Below are positions 41,528 through 50,659 of a DNA stretch of 64,000 nucleotides, piece after piece (position 1 is the stretch's first letter; each line of letters begins with the position of its first letter). The translations under genes were made by a program, and so were the position numbers. The notes below the pieces were generated by a model. The model ran no database searches, was not told the DNA's origin, and saw only the letters and a list, made by a program, of their open reading frames with translations. The DNA is from an uncultured Asticcacaulis sp. (GTDB lineage Bacteria; Pseudomonadota; Alphaproteobacteria; Caulobacterales; Caulobacteraceae): assembly GCA_936940865.1 (NCBI GenBank), contig CAKZJB010000006.1:1-64000 (forward strand). Reading direction: 5' to 3'.

Positions 41528-42320
41528 GACTTCGACTTCCAATCCGACCGCCGCCATCATGATCATCGGCGACGAAATCCTGTCGGGGCGTACACTGGAC
41601 TCGAACGTCAACACAATCGCCAAATTCCTGGCGGCGCTTGGCATCGATCTCAACGAGGTGCGCATGGTGCGCGACGTCGAAGAGCAGATCGTCTCGGCCG
41701 TCGTGGCGTTGAGCTCGGCCTACGACTACGTCTTTACGACCGGCGGCATCGGACCAACGCACGACGACATTACCGCCGACGCCATGGCCACGGCCTTCGG
41801 CGTCGGTATTTCCGAGCATCCCGAAGCCCTGCGCGTGCTGCAGGAGCGCGCCGACAAGATGGGGTGGGAGCTCAACGCCAACAGCCGCCGCATGGCGCGC
41901 ATCCCCGACGGCGCCAGCCTGATCAAGAATCCCGTGTCGGCGGCGCCGGGCTTCCAGATCAACAACGTCTTCGTCATGGCGGGCGTGCCCAAGATCATGG
42001 AAGGCATGCTGTCGGACGTGGCGCCGCGTCTGAAGACCGGCCGCAAGGTTCTGTCGTGGACGCTTAAGCTGTCCTACGTCGGCGAAAGCTGGGCGGCCGA
42101 CGCCCTCAGGGATATCGACAACCGCTATGCCGATCTGTCGCTCGGCTCCTATCCGTTTGGACTGGGCCAGGGCGAATTCGGTACGCAACTGGTCGTCCGC
42201 GGCCAGAATGCCGAAAGCCTCGATGCTGCCGTTTCCGAGCTCAAGGCCGCCCTGGAACCCGTCATCTCCGAGGGCCGGAAGCGCAATCCCGAAGCCCGTC
42301 TTGAAGAAATTACCGCATAG
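41526..42320 (+). CDS. CinA-like molybdopterin-binding domain protein
   Basis: A 264-residue protein with the MoCF/CinA N-terminal domain: AAIMIIGDEILSGRTLDSN, VFTTGGIGPTHDDITADAMA, and GFQINNVFVMAGVPKIMEGM. It lacks the C-terminal PncC-type amidase domain of full CinA (about 400 residues), so it is the stand-alone COG1058 type. The family is linked to nicotinamide-nucleotide or ADP-ribose hydrolysis. GGAG lies eight bases before the start, within the sfsA coding region. The M28 peptidase follows after 9 bases. Confidence 0.9.
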   Translation: MTSTSNPTAAIMIIGDEILSGRTLDSNVNTIAKFLAALGIDLNEVRMVRDVEEQIVSAVVALSSAYDYVFTTGGIGPTHDDITADAMATAFGVGISEHPEALRVLQERADKMGWELNANSRRMARIPDGASLIKNPVSAAPGFQINNVFVMAGVPKIMEGMLSDVAPRLKTGRKVLSWTLKLSYVGESWAADALRDIDNRYADLSLGSYPFGLGQGEFGTQLVVRGQNAESLDAAVSELKAALEPVISEGRKRNPEARLEEITA

Positions 42321-42329
42321 GGGATATTC

Positions 42330-43757
42330 ATGAAAGCCATTGCCGCCGGCCTCCTCGCCGCCCTTGCTCTCGCTGCCGCTCCGGCGCTGGCGAAGCCGGT
42401 CCTGACGCCGGAGGCGCAGGCGGGCGTTTTGCGTGACGACGCCCTGCAATCGAACGCCGCCTATCAGTGGGTCAGCGACATCACAACCCGCTTCGGCGCG
42501 CGGCCGGCCGGCAGCGCGAAAGAGCGGGCGGCGGGCGAATGGGCCGCGGCCCGGCTGAAGGCCATGGGCTTCGACACGGCCGTGGTCGAAAGCTTTCCGT
42601 ACCACGCGTGGGTGCGTGGCGCCAACGACTCGATCGAGATCACCGGGCCGTTCCCGCAGAAGCTGGCCGGCGTGGCGCTGGGCGGTTCGACCGCCGGCGA
42701 GGTCGAGGCCGAGGCCGTCATTTTCGACTCTTGGCAGGCCTTCGTCGATTCGACGGCCGACGTGACCGGCAAGATCGTCGTCATCCTTCAGCCCATGGCG
42801 CGCTCGACGGCGGGCGAAGGCTATGGCGCCACCTCCGGGCCGATCCGCTGGGCCGGTCCAATGGCGGCGCAAAAGCGCGGTGCCGTCGGCTTCGTCATGC
42901 GGTCGCTCAGCACCGACGATCACCGGTTCCCGCACGCCGGCGCTACCAACTGGTCGGACGGCAAGGGTATCCCGGCCATGGCGATCAGTTCGCCGGACGC
43001 CGAGCAGCTTGGCCGTATCTCGGCCATGCAGCGCAAGGGCGAGGCCGGCCCGGTGAAGATCCACATGACGTCGGGCGCGGTCTTCCCCCCGGTCGGCACC
43101 TCGGTCAACGTGGTGGCCGAAATCAAGGGCTCCGAGCATCCCGAACAGGTGGTGGTCATCGGCGGCCATCTCGACAGCTGGGATCTGGGCACCGGCGCCA
43201 TCGACGACGCGGCCGGCCATGCCATCGCCATCGCCGCGGCCAAGTCGATCCTTGACCATGGCCTGAGGCCCAAGCGCACCATCCGTGTCGTCCTGTGGGG
43301 CTCCGAAGAGATGTCCCAGCCCGAGGGCTTCGGCTCGGGCGGCTTCAACTACGCCAGGGCGCACGCGGCGGAGGCGCCGAACATGGTCGCCGCCATGGAG
43401 GCCGATTTCGGCGCCGACAAGGTGATCACCGCGACCCTGCCTGCGACCGCGGATGCGGCCTATGGCAAGACGATGAACCGGCTGCTGACGCCGCTCGGCA
43501 TCGCCATCAAGCGCGAGCCGTCGACGGAAGGTGATTCGGATACCGACGTGCTCTATAATCTGGGCGTGCCGTGCCTGACGCTGAACCAGGACGGCTACGA
43601 CTATTTCAATACGCACCATACGCCGGACGATGTGCTTGACCGCATCCATCCGGAGAACCTGAACCAGGTCGTGGCGGCCTGGTCGGCGACGCTGTGGATG
43701 ATCGCCGGCAGCGACGTGACCTTCACGCGCCCCGAACCCGCCAAGGCGGAAAAGTAA
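42330..43757 (+). CDS. Exported M28 family metallopeptidase
   Basis: A 475-residue protein with signal peptide MKAIAAGLLAALALAAAPALA. A PA-like inserted region (residues about 125-230) precedes the catalytic core. The di-zinc site is GGHLDSWDLGTGAIDDAAG, then WGSEEMSQPEG, a metal-binding Asp in AMEADFG, and HHTPDDVLDRI near the C terminus. This is the carboxypeptidase Q/aminopeptidase type, releasing amino acids from short peptides in the periplasm. It sits 9 bases after the cinA-like gene. Confidence 0.92.
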   Translation: MKAIAAGLLAALALAAAPALAKPVLTPEAQAGVLRDDALQSNAAYQWVSDITTRFGARPAGSAKERAAGEWAAARLKAMGFDTAVVESFPYHAWVRGANDSIEITGPFPQKLAGVALGGSTAGEVEAEAVIFDSWQAFVDSTADVTGKIVVILQPMARSTAGEGYGATSGPIRWAGPMAAQKRGAVGFVMRSLSTDDHRFPHAGATNWSDGKGIPAMAISSPDAEQLGRISAMQRKGEAGPVKIHMTSGAVFPPVGTSVNVVAEIKGSEHPEQVVVIGGHLDSWDLGTGAIDDAAGHAIAIAAAKSILDHGLRPKRTIRVVLWGSEEMSQPEGFGSGGFNYARAHAAEAPNMVAAMEADFGADKVITATLPATADAAYGKTMNRLLTPLGIAIKREPSTEGDSDTDVLYNLGVPCLTLNQDGYDYFNTHHTPDDVLDRIHPENLNQVVAAWSATLWMIAGSDVTFTRPEPAKAEK

Positions 43758-43910
43758 GCAAGGACGGGATATGGCCGTCTCTGCGGAGCGGCGAGGGGCA
43801 GTGGCTGGGCGTTTTGCTTTGACCATATTCCGTCCCCAACGACCTGAGGATTCCCGGAATTATCTATCGACGCTGGCCTGGGCCTTGTTTATAACCCCGG
43901 CCTGGTCTTT

Positions 43911-43995
43911 GCGGGCATGGCGGAATCGGTAGACGCAACGGACTTAAAATCCGTCGGGGTAACCCGTGCCGGTTCGAGTCCGGCTGCCCGCACCA
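43911..43995 (+). tRNA. tRNA-Leu (TAA anticodon)
   Basis: Class II tRNA: acceptor GCGGGCA/TGCCCGC, anticodon loop CTTAAAA in stem ACGGA/TCCGT, long variable arm CGGGGTAACCCG, T arm GCCGG-TTCGAGT-CCGGC, encoded CCA. It reads UUA and UUG. Confidence 0.96.
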
Positions 43996-44531
43996 GGGAC
44001 CCGGTCTCCGGACCCGGAGTTCGTCGCCGCGAACGGCCGACTTTCCAGCCCTGTGCCCGGCGAAGAGCGGGGCGGTCTGTTCTTCCGCGTCCCCATGCCG
44101 GGGTCAGGTCAGTGCCGCCTTGTCCGGAAGCGGCCAAATATTACCAAGATCACGTCCGCGATCCTTAAAGCATCCGGCGTTCGCCGTTACCCTGGCCCTG
44201 GACTATAAGCTGCTCGTTATTGTCGCCCGGAAAAATTTTTCTAGGTTCCGCGCCACAGTAAAACGTTTCGGGTGATATGGTTTCATTGTTTAAAGAAACT
44301 ATCTTTTTGTTTATCTCTTTGATGTTCCGGATTTCAGGCGCGGCGATATATCAGTATACGGGCCGGACGCGTCGCATTCCGATGCAGTTGAAACATTAAA
44401 TCTCTGTAATGTATCCCATTAAATGTTTGTAATGTTCCGTATTGTGGCGGAAAATTGACAGTGGGCCCCTTGACGATTGCGGGTTAACTGACTTTTGTAA
44501 CGATCTCGATGCAAACGGCTGGAGTCCCCGT
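43996..44531 (+). promoter_or_regulatory. Control region of the S9 peptidase gene with tandem CATTAAAT motifs
   Basis: This 536-base spacer has no gene. The first 200 bases past tRNA-Leu are GC-rich with nothing recognised. Near 44230-44450 it becomes A/T-rich. Two 19-base direct repeats, CATTAAATCTCTGTAATGT at 44394-44412 and CATTAAATGTTTGTAATGT at 44417-44435, lie 23 bases apart. Each is itself an imperfect dyad (CATTA...TAATG). They look like a double regulator-binding site about 100 bases before the S9 start. Confidence 0.5.
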
Positions 44532-46556
44532 ATGAACGGCAAGGTGAAGCGCGCAAACGGTCGGTTACGGTCCAGCCTCCTTGGCGGTGTCTTTCTTGCC
44601 CTTTCGATAGCGGCCGGAGCGGGGGCTGCGACCTACGCGCCGCCCGCCGCGCCCGTTTCGATCGATGCCCTGGCGCAATATGCCAGCCTTGAAGGGCTGA
44701 CGATCTCGCCCGACGGCAAGCACATTGCCGGGCTTGTGGCGGTGAAGGGGCAGCAGTGGCCGGTTATCTCGATCTGGGATACCTCCGACCTGTCGAAGGC
44801 GCCGGTGTGGATTCCATCGGCGACGCAACGGATCGACGGCGTCGGCTTCTTCAGCAACGACAAGATCTATTTTCTGACCGAGCAGCCGATCACCGGCTAT
44901 GACGGCCGTCCTACCTTTATCCGCAAGCTCTATTATGCCGATCTTGACGGCCGCAATATCGATGAGCCTTTCAAGATCACCGGTACGCTCAACAAGGACA
45001 TCCGGGACCAGTTGGAGCGCGGGGCTTCCGCCACTGTCTTCAACGCCAACCTCTATGATGCCGACCGGGTCCTCATGGAGACGATCGATCCCGAGTCCCT
45101 GGTCCAGAAGGTATTCGAACTCGATATCAAGACCGGCCGCACGCGCACGGTCGCGCTCGGGTCGGACAAGATGTCCTACCTGTCCGAAGGCGTCGACCTG
45201 GCGACCGGCGACCTGATGATCCGCGCCAGCGTGGAACTGGTCGGCGAGGACTACTGGTACAAGGTCTACATCAAGGACAAGGCTACGGGGCAGTGGATCT
45301 ACCACCCCAGGCTCAGCTACCCGTTCAAGGATCGCAGGACGATCAACATCCTCGGCTACGACACCGACCCGTCGAAACTGGTCGTCGCCACGGATCTCAA
45401 GAGCGACCACGCCCAGGTCTACGACTATGATATAAAGAGCCAGGCCTTTTCCGACGAACCGTTGTTCGCCAACGACAAATACGATGTCGGCGTCCGGTTC
45501 CACATCGACCGCGCCAAACGCGAGACCGACATCTTCACCGTCGTGGTGCATGGCCCGAGCGATACCGTGGCGTATCTCGACGACAAGTGGGCGGGCATCC
45601 AGAAGAGCCTGAAGGCGGCATTTCCAGGCAAGAGCGTCTATCTCAACGCGAATCGCGACACGCTGGAAAAGGCCGTCGTCACCGTAGATGCGCCCGACTA
45701 CCCGACGGAATACTATCTCTATGCCGATGGCAAGCTGGTCAAGATCGGCGGCGAACGGCCCTGGATCGACCCGAAGACCCTCGGCAAGGCCGAGTTCGTG
45801 ACCTTCAAGGCGCGCGACGGATTGGAAATTCCGGCCTTCGTTACCTACCCGGCCGGCTGGACGCCGGACCAGGGACCGGTGCCTCTGGTCGTCATGCCGC
45901 ATGGCGGTCCGTGGGCGCGCGACGAATTCGAATGGGATCCTACCGGGTGGCCGCAATTCTTCGCCACGCGCGGCATCGCCGTCATCCAGCCGCAGTATCG
46001 CGGGTCGACGGGGTGGGGCTACAAGCTGTGGACCGCCGGCGACAAGGAGTGGGGCAAGAAGATGTCCGACGACAATGACGACGCCGCCGCCTATCTTGTG
46101 GCCCGGGGCGTCGCCGATCCCAGGCGGATGGCCATCTTCGGCTATTCCTACGGCGGATTCGCAGCCATGGCCGCCAGCGTCCGCCCGAACAGCCCGTACA
46201 AGTGCGCCATTGCGGGCGCAGGGGTGTCGAGTCTTGAGCGCATAGGCAATCTGTGGGGCGATGACCATCTGCAACGCGACATCCAGGGGCGGACGGTCGA
46301 CGGCATGGACCCGTTGAAGAATGTCGCGAAGGCCAACATTCCGATCATGCTTTTCCATGGCGATCATGATCGCCAGGCCGACACCGATCATTCGCGCATG
46401 TTCTACGCGGCGATGAAGGCAGCGGGCAAGGATATAGAGTACCACGAAATCAAAGGGATGTGGCACACTATTCCCTGGCATGTGGACTGGCAGCAGCAGT
46501 CTTTGGGGTACATGCAGGACTATCTCAAAAGTCCTAAGTGCGGCCTTATGCAGTAG
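44532..46556 (+). CDS. Exported S9 family prolyl oligopeptidase/dipeptidyl peptidase
   Basis: A 674-residue protein from the ATG at 44532 (GGAG seven bases upstream). The track start adds 30 residues before the signal peptide. After the signal segment (LLGGVFLALSIAAGAGA) comes a beta-propeller region (residues about 40-390, beginning YASLEGLTISPDGKHIA) and an alpha/beta-hydrolase domain. The nucleophile is in FGYSYGGFAA, the Asp in LFHGDHDRQ and the His in GMWHTI. It should cleave oligopeptides in the periplasm. The TonB-dependent receptor follows about 210 bases downstream. Confidence 0.94.
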   Translation: MNGKVKRANGRLRSSLLGGVFLALSIAAGAGAATYAPPAAPVSIDALAQYASLEGLTISPDGKHIAGLVAVKGQQWPVISIWDTSDLSKAPVWIPSATQRIDGVGFFSNDKIYFLTEQPITGYDGRPTFIRKLYYADLDGRNIDEPFKITGTLNKDIRDQLERGASATVFNANLYDADRVLMETIDPESLVQKVFELDIKTGRTRTVALGSDKMSYLSEGVDLATGDLMIRASVELVGEDYWYKVYIKDKATGQWIYHPRLSYPFKDRRTINILGYDTDPSKLVVATDLKSDHAQVYDYDIKSQAFSDEPLFANDKYDVGVRFHIDRAKRETDIFTVVVHGPSDTVAYLDDKWAGIQKSLKAAFPGKSVYLNANRDTLEKAVVTVDAPDYPTEYYLYADGKLVKIGGERPWIDPKTLGKAEFVTFKARDGLEIPAFVTYPAGWTPDQGPVPLVVMPHGGPWARDEFEWDPTGWPQFFATRGIAVIQPQYRGSTGWGYKLWTAGDKEWGKKMSDDNDDAAAYLVARGVADPRRMAIFGYSYGGFAAMAASVRPNSPYKCAIAGAGVSSLERIGNLWGDDHLQRDIQGRTVDGMDPLKNVAKANIPIMLFHGDHDRQADTDHSRMFYAAMKAAGKDIEYHEIKGMWHTIPWHVDWQQQSLGYMQDYLKSPKCGLMQ

Positions 46557-46631
46557 AAGTGATTTTGTTCGAGGGGGGATACAGGGCGTCGCAAGGCATG
46601 TTTGCGAAGCGATGCCGTGCGCCTGAATGAA

Positions 46632-46658
46632 TATATTGTGTCTTTGTGATCACAATAT
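46632..46658. promoter_or_regulatory. Nested palindrome upstream of the TonB-dependent receptor
   Basis: TTGTGATCACAA at 46644-46655 is a perfect 12-base palindrome. An outer pair ATATTGTG...CACAATAT brackets it. It lies about 115 bases before the receptor start in the 212-base spacer. It is a likely operator, and the half-site TGTGA recalls CRP/FNR-type or GntR-type sites. Confidence 0.5.
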
Positions 46659-46768
46659 GTGGTGTGTGCTGCGCATTACTGTGTTTTAATTTGCGTCGAA
46701 TCTGTGACCGTTTAGTTTCGAGAATGCGGCAAGACGTTTTCAGAATCTTATCTTCCCGGAGTGATTTC

Positions 46769-49744
46769 ATGTCCAACCCCAAAGGTTTCTCCCGCCACTG
46801 GTTGCTGGCGGGCACCATCCTGACGTCGCTGGCCCTCGGCCTGCCGGCCGCGGCCCAGGACGCCTCGCAAAAGCCGGCCGACAAGAAGGCCGCCGAGACG
46901 ACAAGCGCGCCCGCCACGGCCCCCGCGGCCGCCAGCCAGAGCGCCGACACGCAGGAAGTGGTGATTACCGGTTCGCGCATTCGTAAGAATGAATTCACGT
47001 CGCCCGCGCCGGTCCAGGTCATCACCGCCGAAAAGTCGAGCCTGTCCGGCATGGTCAGCGCCACTGAGGTGCTGCAGGGATCGTCGATCGCGGCGGGTGC
47101 CGGCCAGATCAACAATACCTTTACCGGCTATGTCGTCGACGGCGGCGCGGGCATCAACACCATAAGCCTGCGCGGTCTCGGCGCCCAGCGCTCGCTGGTC
47201 CTGCTGAACGGCCGGCGCATGCCGCCGGCGGGCGTCAGCGGAACGGTTGCGGCGGTCGACCTCAACTTCATCCCGCAGTCGCTGGTCCAGCGCTATGAAA
47301 TCCTGAAGGACGGCGCGTCGTCGATCTACGGTTCCGACGCCGTGGCGGGCGTGGTCAACGTCATCACCGTCAAGAATACCGACGGCGTGGAAATCGGCAC
47401 CGACATCAGCAAGACCGAGCACGGCGGAGCGGACGAAGGTTCGGTCTACGCCATGTATGGCAAGACCTTCGACCGCGGCAATTTCCTGGTCGCGGGCGAA
47501 TACTACAAGCAGACCGAGCTGACCCTGGCCGACCGCGATCCGCTGTCCTGTCCGCAGGACTATTATTACAAGGCCGACGGTTCGCGCGCCGACCGCATCG
47601 ATCCCGCGACCGGCAAGTACAAGTGCTATTCGACGACCGGCCTGTATCAGGGCGTGCTGTTCGACGCCCTGTCGGGCGACATCTACTATTACAAGCAAGG
47701 CGACACGTCGTCGGGTATCGCGAACTACCCGGTCTACACCAGCGGCAAACTGGTCGACTTCAATCCGGCTGAATCGATGAACACGACCATCTTCTCGCCG
47801 GTCAGCCACTATACCTTGTATGGCCAGGGCAGCTATCGTCCGGCGTGGGCGAACGGTGTCGAGTTCTATACCGAGCTGATGTATGCCGAGCGCAAGTCGT
47901 CGCAGCGCGAATGGGGCCAGATCTTCCCCTACTATTCACCCTATGCCAGCAATTCGCCGCTTTACGGCGTCTCCTATGCGCAGCCGGTCGTAATCCATCA
48001 GTTCGACGACAAGCAGGACGTCAAGTTCGGCCGCGTCCTCGGCGGCGCCCGCGGCGACCTGGGCAAGTGGAACTGGGATTCGTACCTGTCCTATTCCAAG
48101 AGCGACGGCACCTACGATTCGACGGCCATCTACGCCGATCGCGTCAATTGGGGCACGGGTCTCAACCAGAACACGTTCGCCTTCATGGACAACACGACCG
48201 GTGACGCCTGCGGCGTCGGCGCGCCGGCCGGCTGCGTGCCGTTGAACCTGTTCACGGCCGACGCCAACACCAAGGGCAAGCTGACCCCGGCGGAAGAGGC
48301 CTGGTACTTCACGGTCGACCACGGCCGCACGACCTACGAGCAGACCATCTTCGAAGGTACGATTACCGGCGACCTGTTCGAGCTGCCGGCTGGCGCTGTT
48401 TCGACCGCGCTCGGCATTTCGCTGCGCAACGACAAGATCGATGACCTGCCGGGCGCGCTGTCGCGGGCCGGCAATTCGTACAACCGTGCCTCGGCGGGCG
48501 AAACCAAGGGTTCGGACACCCTGTCGGAAGTCTTCGGCGAAGTTGAAATTCCGGTCGTACGCGGCCAGCCTTTCTTCGAAAAGCTGACGGTCGACCTGTC
48601 GAGCCGCTATTCGGACTACAAGAGCGTCGGCGGCGCGACCACTTACAAGGCCGGCTTCGACTGGGCCGTCGACAACATCCTGCGCCTGCGCGGCACGGCA
48701 GGCACTTCGTTCCGCGCGCCCGCGCTGTATGAACTCTATCTGGCTGGGCAGACCGGCTATCTGTCGCAACTGGGCGTCGATCCCTGCGTGCGGTGGGGCG
48801 CTACGGACAGCGAAGGTGCCTATCTTGTCCGCAATGCCACTGTCCGCGCCAACTGCGCCGCCGACGGCATTCCGGCCAATTATACGGGGAACGGCCCTTC
48901 GGCCCTGATCACGACCAGCGGCGGCAAGTACCTGCGGCCGGAAACGTCGTACGCGACGACTCTGGGTTTCGTGCTTACGCCGCCGGAGATGGGCTTCAAG
49001 CTGGCCCTCGATTTCTGGAAGATCAAGATTTCCAACCAGATTTCGTCGTCGGGTGCGGGCATTGTCGGCGCCTGCTACGCCAGCCAGGAATTCCGTTCAA
49101 AGCCCGGCTTCTGCGACCTGTTCCAGCGCGATACCAACCCGTCGTCGTCGACCTACCTGTCGATCACCAATATCGACGGCAGCTATCGTAACATCCCGGT
49201 CGAATCGTCGGCAGGGATCGACTATACGGCGTCGTACGATCATACCTTCAACTTCGGCACCCTGAGTTCGGAAGCCCAGTTCAGCTGGTACAAGTACGAC
49301 AAGTCGCAGCTCTATCCGGGCGGTGTCGTCAACCAGTACACCGGTCTCATCGGCCAGCCGAGCTGGGTCGGCAACGTCCAGACGCGTTTCAAGCGCAAGG
49401 ACTGGACGCTGACCTGGACCTTCAACTACACCGGCAGCTCGACCAACATCGGCTACAAGGGCGAAACCGGCAATACGGACGGCCTTGTCAGCTATGCGCC
49501 CAACGCGACCTACGCGGCCAGCACGCATCCATTCGTGACGCACGATCTCAGCCTGCGCTATCGCGGCAAGAGCTATGAGATCATTGTCGGCGCAAAGAAC
49601 ATCCTGGACGAGCAGGCCCCCATTCTCGGCAACGGCGTCTACGCCGGCTCGGCGTCTCGCCTCGGTGCCTATGCGTTCTCAAGCCAGTACTCGGACGGCA
49701 TTATCGGCCGCCAGTGGTACCTGCACGTCAACAAGAACTTCTGA
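46769..49744 (+). CDS. TonB-dependent outer-membrane receptor
   Basis: A 991-residue protein from the ATG at 46769. The track start lies 41 codons upstream. A signal peptide ends near PAAAQDAS, then an Ala/Thr/Lys spacer and the TonB-box-like region QEVVITGSRI. The plug domain follows (SPAPVQVITAEKS, NTISLRGLGAQRSLVLLNGR, YEILKDGASSIYGSDAVAGV), then a 22-strand barrel, with RLRGTAGTSFRAPALYELY late in it and a C-terminal Phe (HVNKNF). The QEVVITGSRI and RIRKNEF features match the large peptide/oligosaccharide receptor class of Caulobacterales and Sphingomonadales. With the S9 peptidase it suggests uptake of peptides. The ligand is not known. Confidence 0.95.
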   Translation: MSNPKGFSRHWLLAGTILTSLALGLPAAAQDASQKPADKKAAETTSAPATAPAAASQSADTQEVVITGSRIRKNEFTSPAPVQVITAEKSSLSGMVSATEVLQGSSIAAGAGQINNTFTGYVVDGGAGINTISLRGLGAQRSLVLLNGRRMPPAGVSGTVAAVDLNFIPQSLVQRYEILKDGASSIYGSDAVAGVVNVITVKNTDGVEIGTDISKTEHGGADEGSVYAMYGKTFDRGNFLVAGEYYKQTELTLADRDPLSCPQDYYYKADGSRADRIDPATGKYKCYSTTGLYQGVLFDALSGDIYYYKQGDTSSGIANYPVYTSGKLVDFNPAESMNTTIFSPVSHYTLYGQGSYRPAWANGVEFYTELMYAERKSSQREWGQIFPYYSPYASNSPLYGVSYAQPVVIHQFDDKQDVKFGRVLGGARGDLGKWNWDSYLSYSKSDGTYDSTAIYADRVNWGTGLNQNTFAFMDNTTGDACGVGAPAGCVPLNLFTADANTKGKLTPAEEAWYFTVDHGRTTYEQTIFEGTITGDLFELPAGAVSTALGISLRNDKIDDLPGALSRAGNSYNRASAGETKGSDTLSEVFGEVEIPVVRGQPFFEKLTVDLSSRYSDYKSVGGATTYKAGFDWAVDNILRLRGTAGTSFRAPALYELYLAGQTGYLSQLGVDPCVRWGATDSEGAYLVRNATVRANCAADGIPANYTGNGPSALITTSGGKYLRPETSYATTLGFVLTPPEMGFKLALDFWKIKISNQISSSGAGIVGACYASQEFRSKPGFCDLFQRDTNPSSSTYLSITNIDGSYRNIPVESSAGIDYTASYDHTFNFGTLSSEAQFSWYKYDKSQLYPGGVVNQYTGLIGQPSWVGNVQTRFKRKDWTLTWTFNYTGSSTNIGYKGETGNTDGLVSYAPNATYAASTHPFVTHDLSLRYRGKSYEIIVGAKNILDEQAPILGNGVYAGSASRLGAYAFSSQYSDGIIGRQWYLHVNKNF

Positions 49745-49764
49745 TCGCAGCCTTAAGGCAGAAA

Positions 49765-49800
49765 GAAAGGCGGTGAGGGGAACCTCACCGCCTTTCTTTT
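49765..49800 (+). terminator. Rho-independent terminator of the receptor gene
   Basis: GAAAGGCGGTGAGG and CCTCACCGCCTTTC form a perfect 14-pair stem with a GGAA loop and a following TTTT. It also lies beyond the convergent phoH stop. Confidence 0.95.
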
Positions 49801-49820
49801 CGTTTGCGTTGGCGCAGGCT

Positions 49821-50594
49821 TTACAGGACGCCCAGCATCTGGGCGACCAGGGGATGGCGCACGATGTCCTTGTCCTTGAGGCGCACGACCGCGATGGTGT
49901 CGACGCTCTCGAACTTGTCGGCGACGTCGGCCAGGCCCGACACGCCGGCCAGCAGGTCGGACTGTGCCGGGTCGCCGGTCACGATCATGGTCGAGTTCCA
50001 GCCGAGCCGCGTCAGCAGCATCTTAAGCTGGACATAGGTGCAGTTCTGGGCCTCATCGATGACGACGAAGGCGTTGTTGAGCGTGCGGCCGCGCATGTAG
50101 CCGACCGGAGCGATCTCGATCAGGCCTTCGGCCATCAGCGCCTTGACGCGCTTCATCGACAACCGGTCGGTCAGGGCGTCGTAGAGGGGCCGCAGGTAGG
50201 GCGCCAGCTTGTCTTCCATGTCGCCGGGCAGGAAGCCGATCGATTCGCCGGCTTCGACCGCCGGGCGCGACAGCACGATGCGGCCGACCTTGCCGGCTTC
50301 CAGCGCCTCTACGGCCTTGGCGATGGCCAGGTAGGTCTTGCCGGTGCCTGCGGGGCCCAGAGCCAGGATCAGGTTCTTTTCATCGATGGCGGACAGCAAT
50401 GCCGCCTGGCCTTCGGATTTGGGTTTGATCGTCTTGACGTAGCTTTGATCCCTGTCCTCGTTCGCCGCATGGCCCATCGGCGACCAGCCGCCGCCTGTAT
50501 GCACGTTCAGCCGGCGCACCTTCGTGTCGGGCTGAAACGCCGCCTCATCCAGATGGCCTTCACGCAGGAAACGCTTGGCGGATCGCTTGGTCAT
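49821..50594 (-). CDS. PhoH family ATPase
   Basis: A 257-residue PhoH protein: Walker A GPAGTGKT, then LSRPAVEAGESIGFLPGD, the VGYMRGRTLNNAFVVIDEAQN Walker B region (shortened to VVIDEAQN) and VTGDPAQSD. The long N-terminal RNA-binding-like domain of PhoL is absent. This is the shorter PhoH2-less form with only a basic leader (MTKRSAKRFLREG). The function is thought to be RNA-related. AAAGGAG lies upstream of the start. Upstream on the same strand is a terminator and a structured region. Confidence 0.92.
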   Translation of the reverse strand: MTKRSAKRFLREGHLDEAAFQPDTKVRRLNVHTGGGWSPMGHAANEDRDQSYVKTIKPKSEGQAALLSAIDEKNLILALGPAGTGKTYLAIAKAVEALEAGKVGRIVLSRPAVEAGESIGFLPGDMEDKLAPYLRPLYDALTDRLSMKRVKALMAEGLIEIAPVGYMRGRTLNNAFVVIDEAQNCTYVQLKMLLTRLGWNSTMIVTGDPAQSDLLAGVSGLADVADKFESVDTIAVVRLKDKDIVRHPLVAQMLGVL

Positions 50595-50616
50595 GGACGT
50601 GCTCCTTTACGGGCAT

Positions 50617-50647
50617 AAAAAAAGGCGAAGCCACAAGAGGCATCGCC
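50617..50647 (-). terminator. Terminator immediately upstream of phoH
   Basis: On the minus strand, GGCGATGCC and GGCTTCGCC pair (one mismatch) and are followed by seven T residues. It lies only 23 bases before the phoH ATG, so it either ends a short upstream RNA or acts as an attenuator in the phoH leader. Confidence 0.8.
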
Positions 50648-50659
50648 GGACGAACGGAC

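Noticed and set aside
41505-43826. 773-residue minus-strand ORF
   Set aside because: It is antisense to the cinA-like and M28 genes, both with clear motifs. No family features are seen.
44565-46481. 638-residue minus-strand ORF
   Set aside because: It is antisense to the S9 peptidase, which has a complete catalytic triad. Shadow frame.
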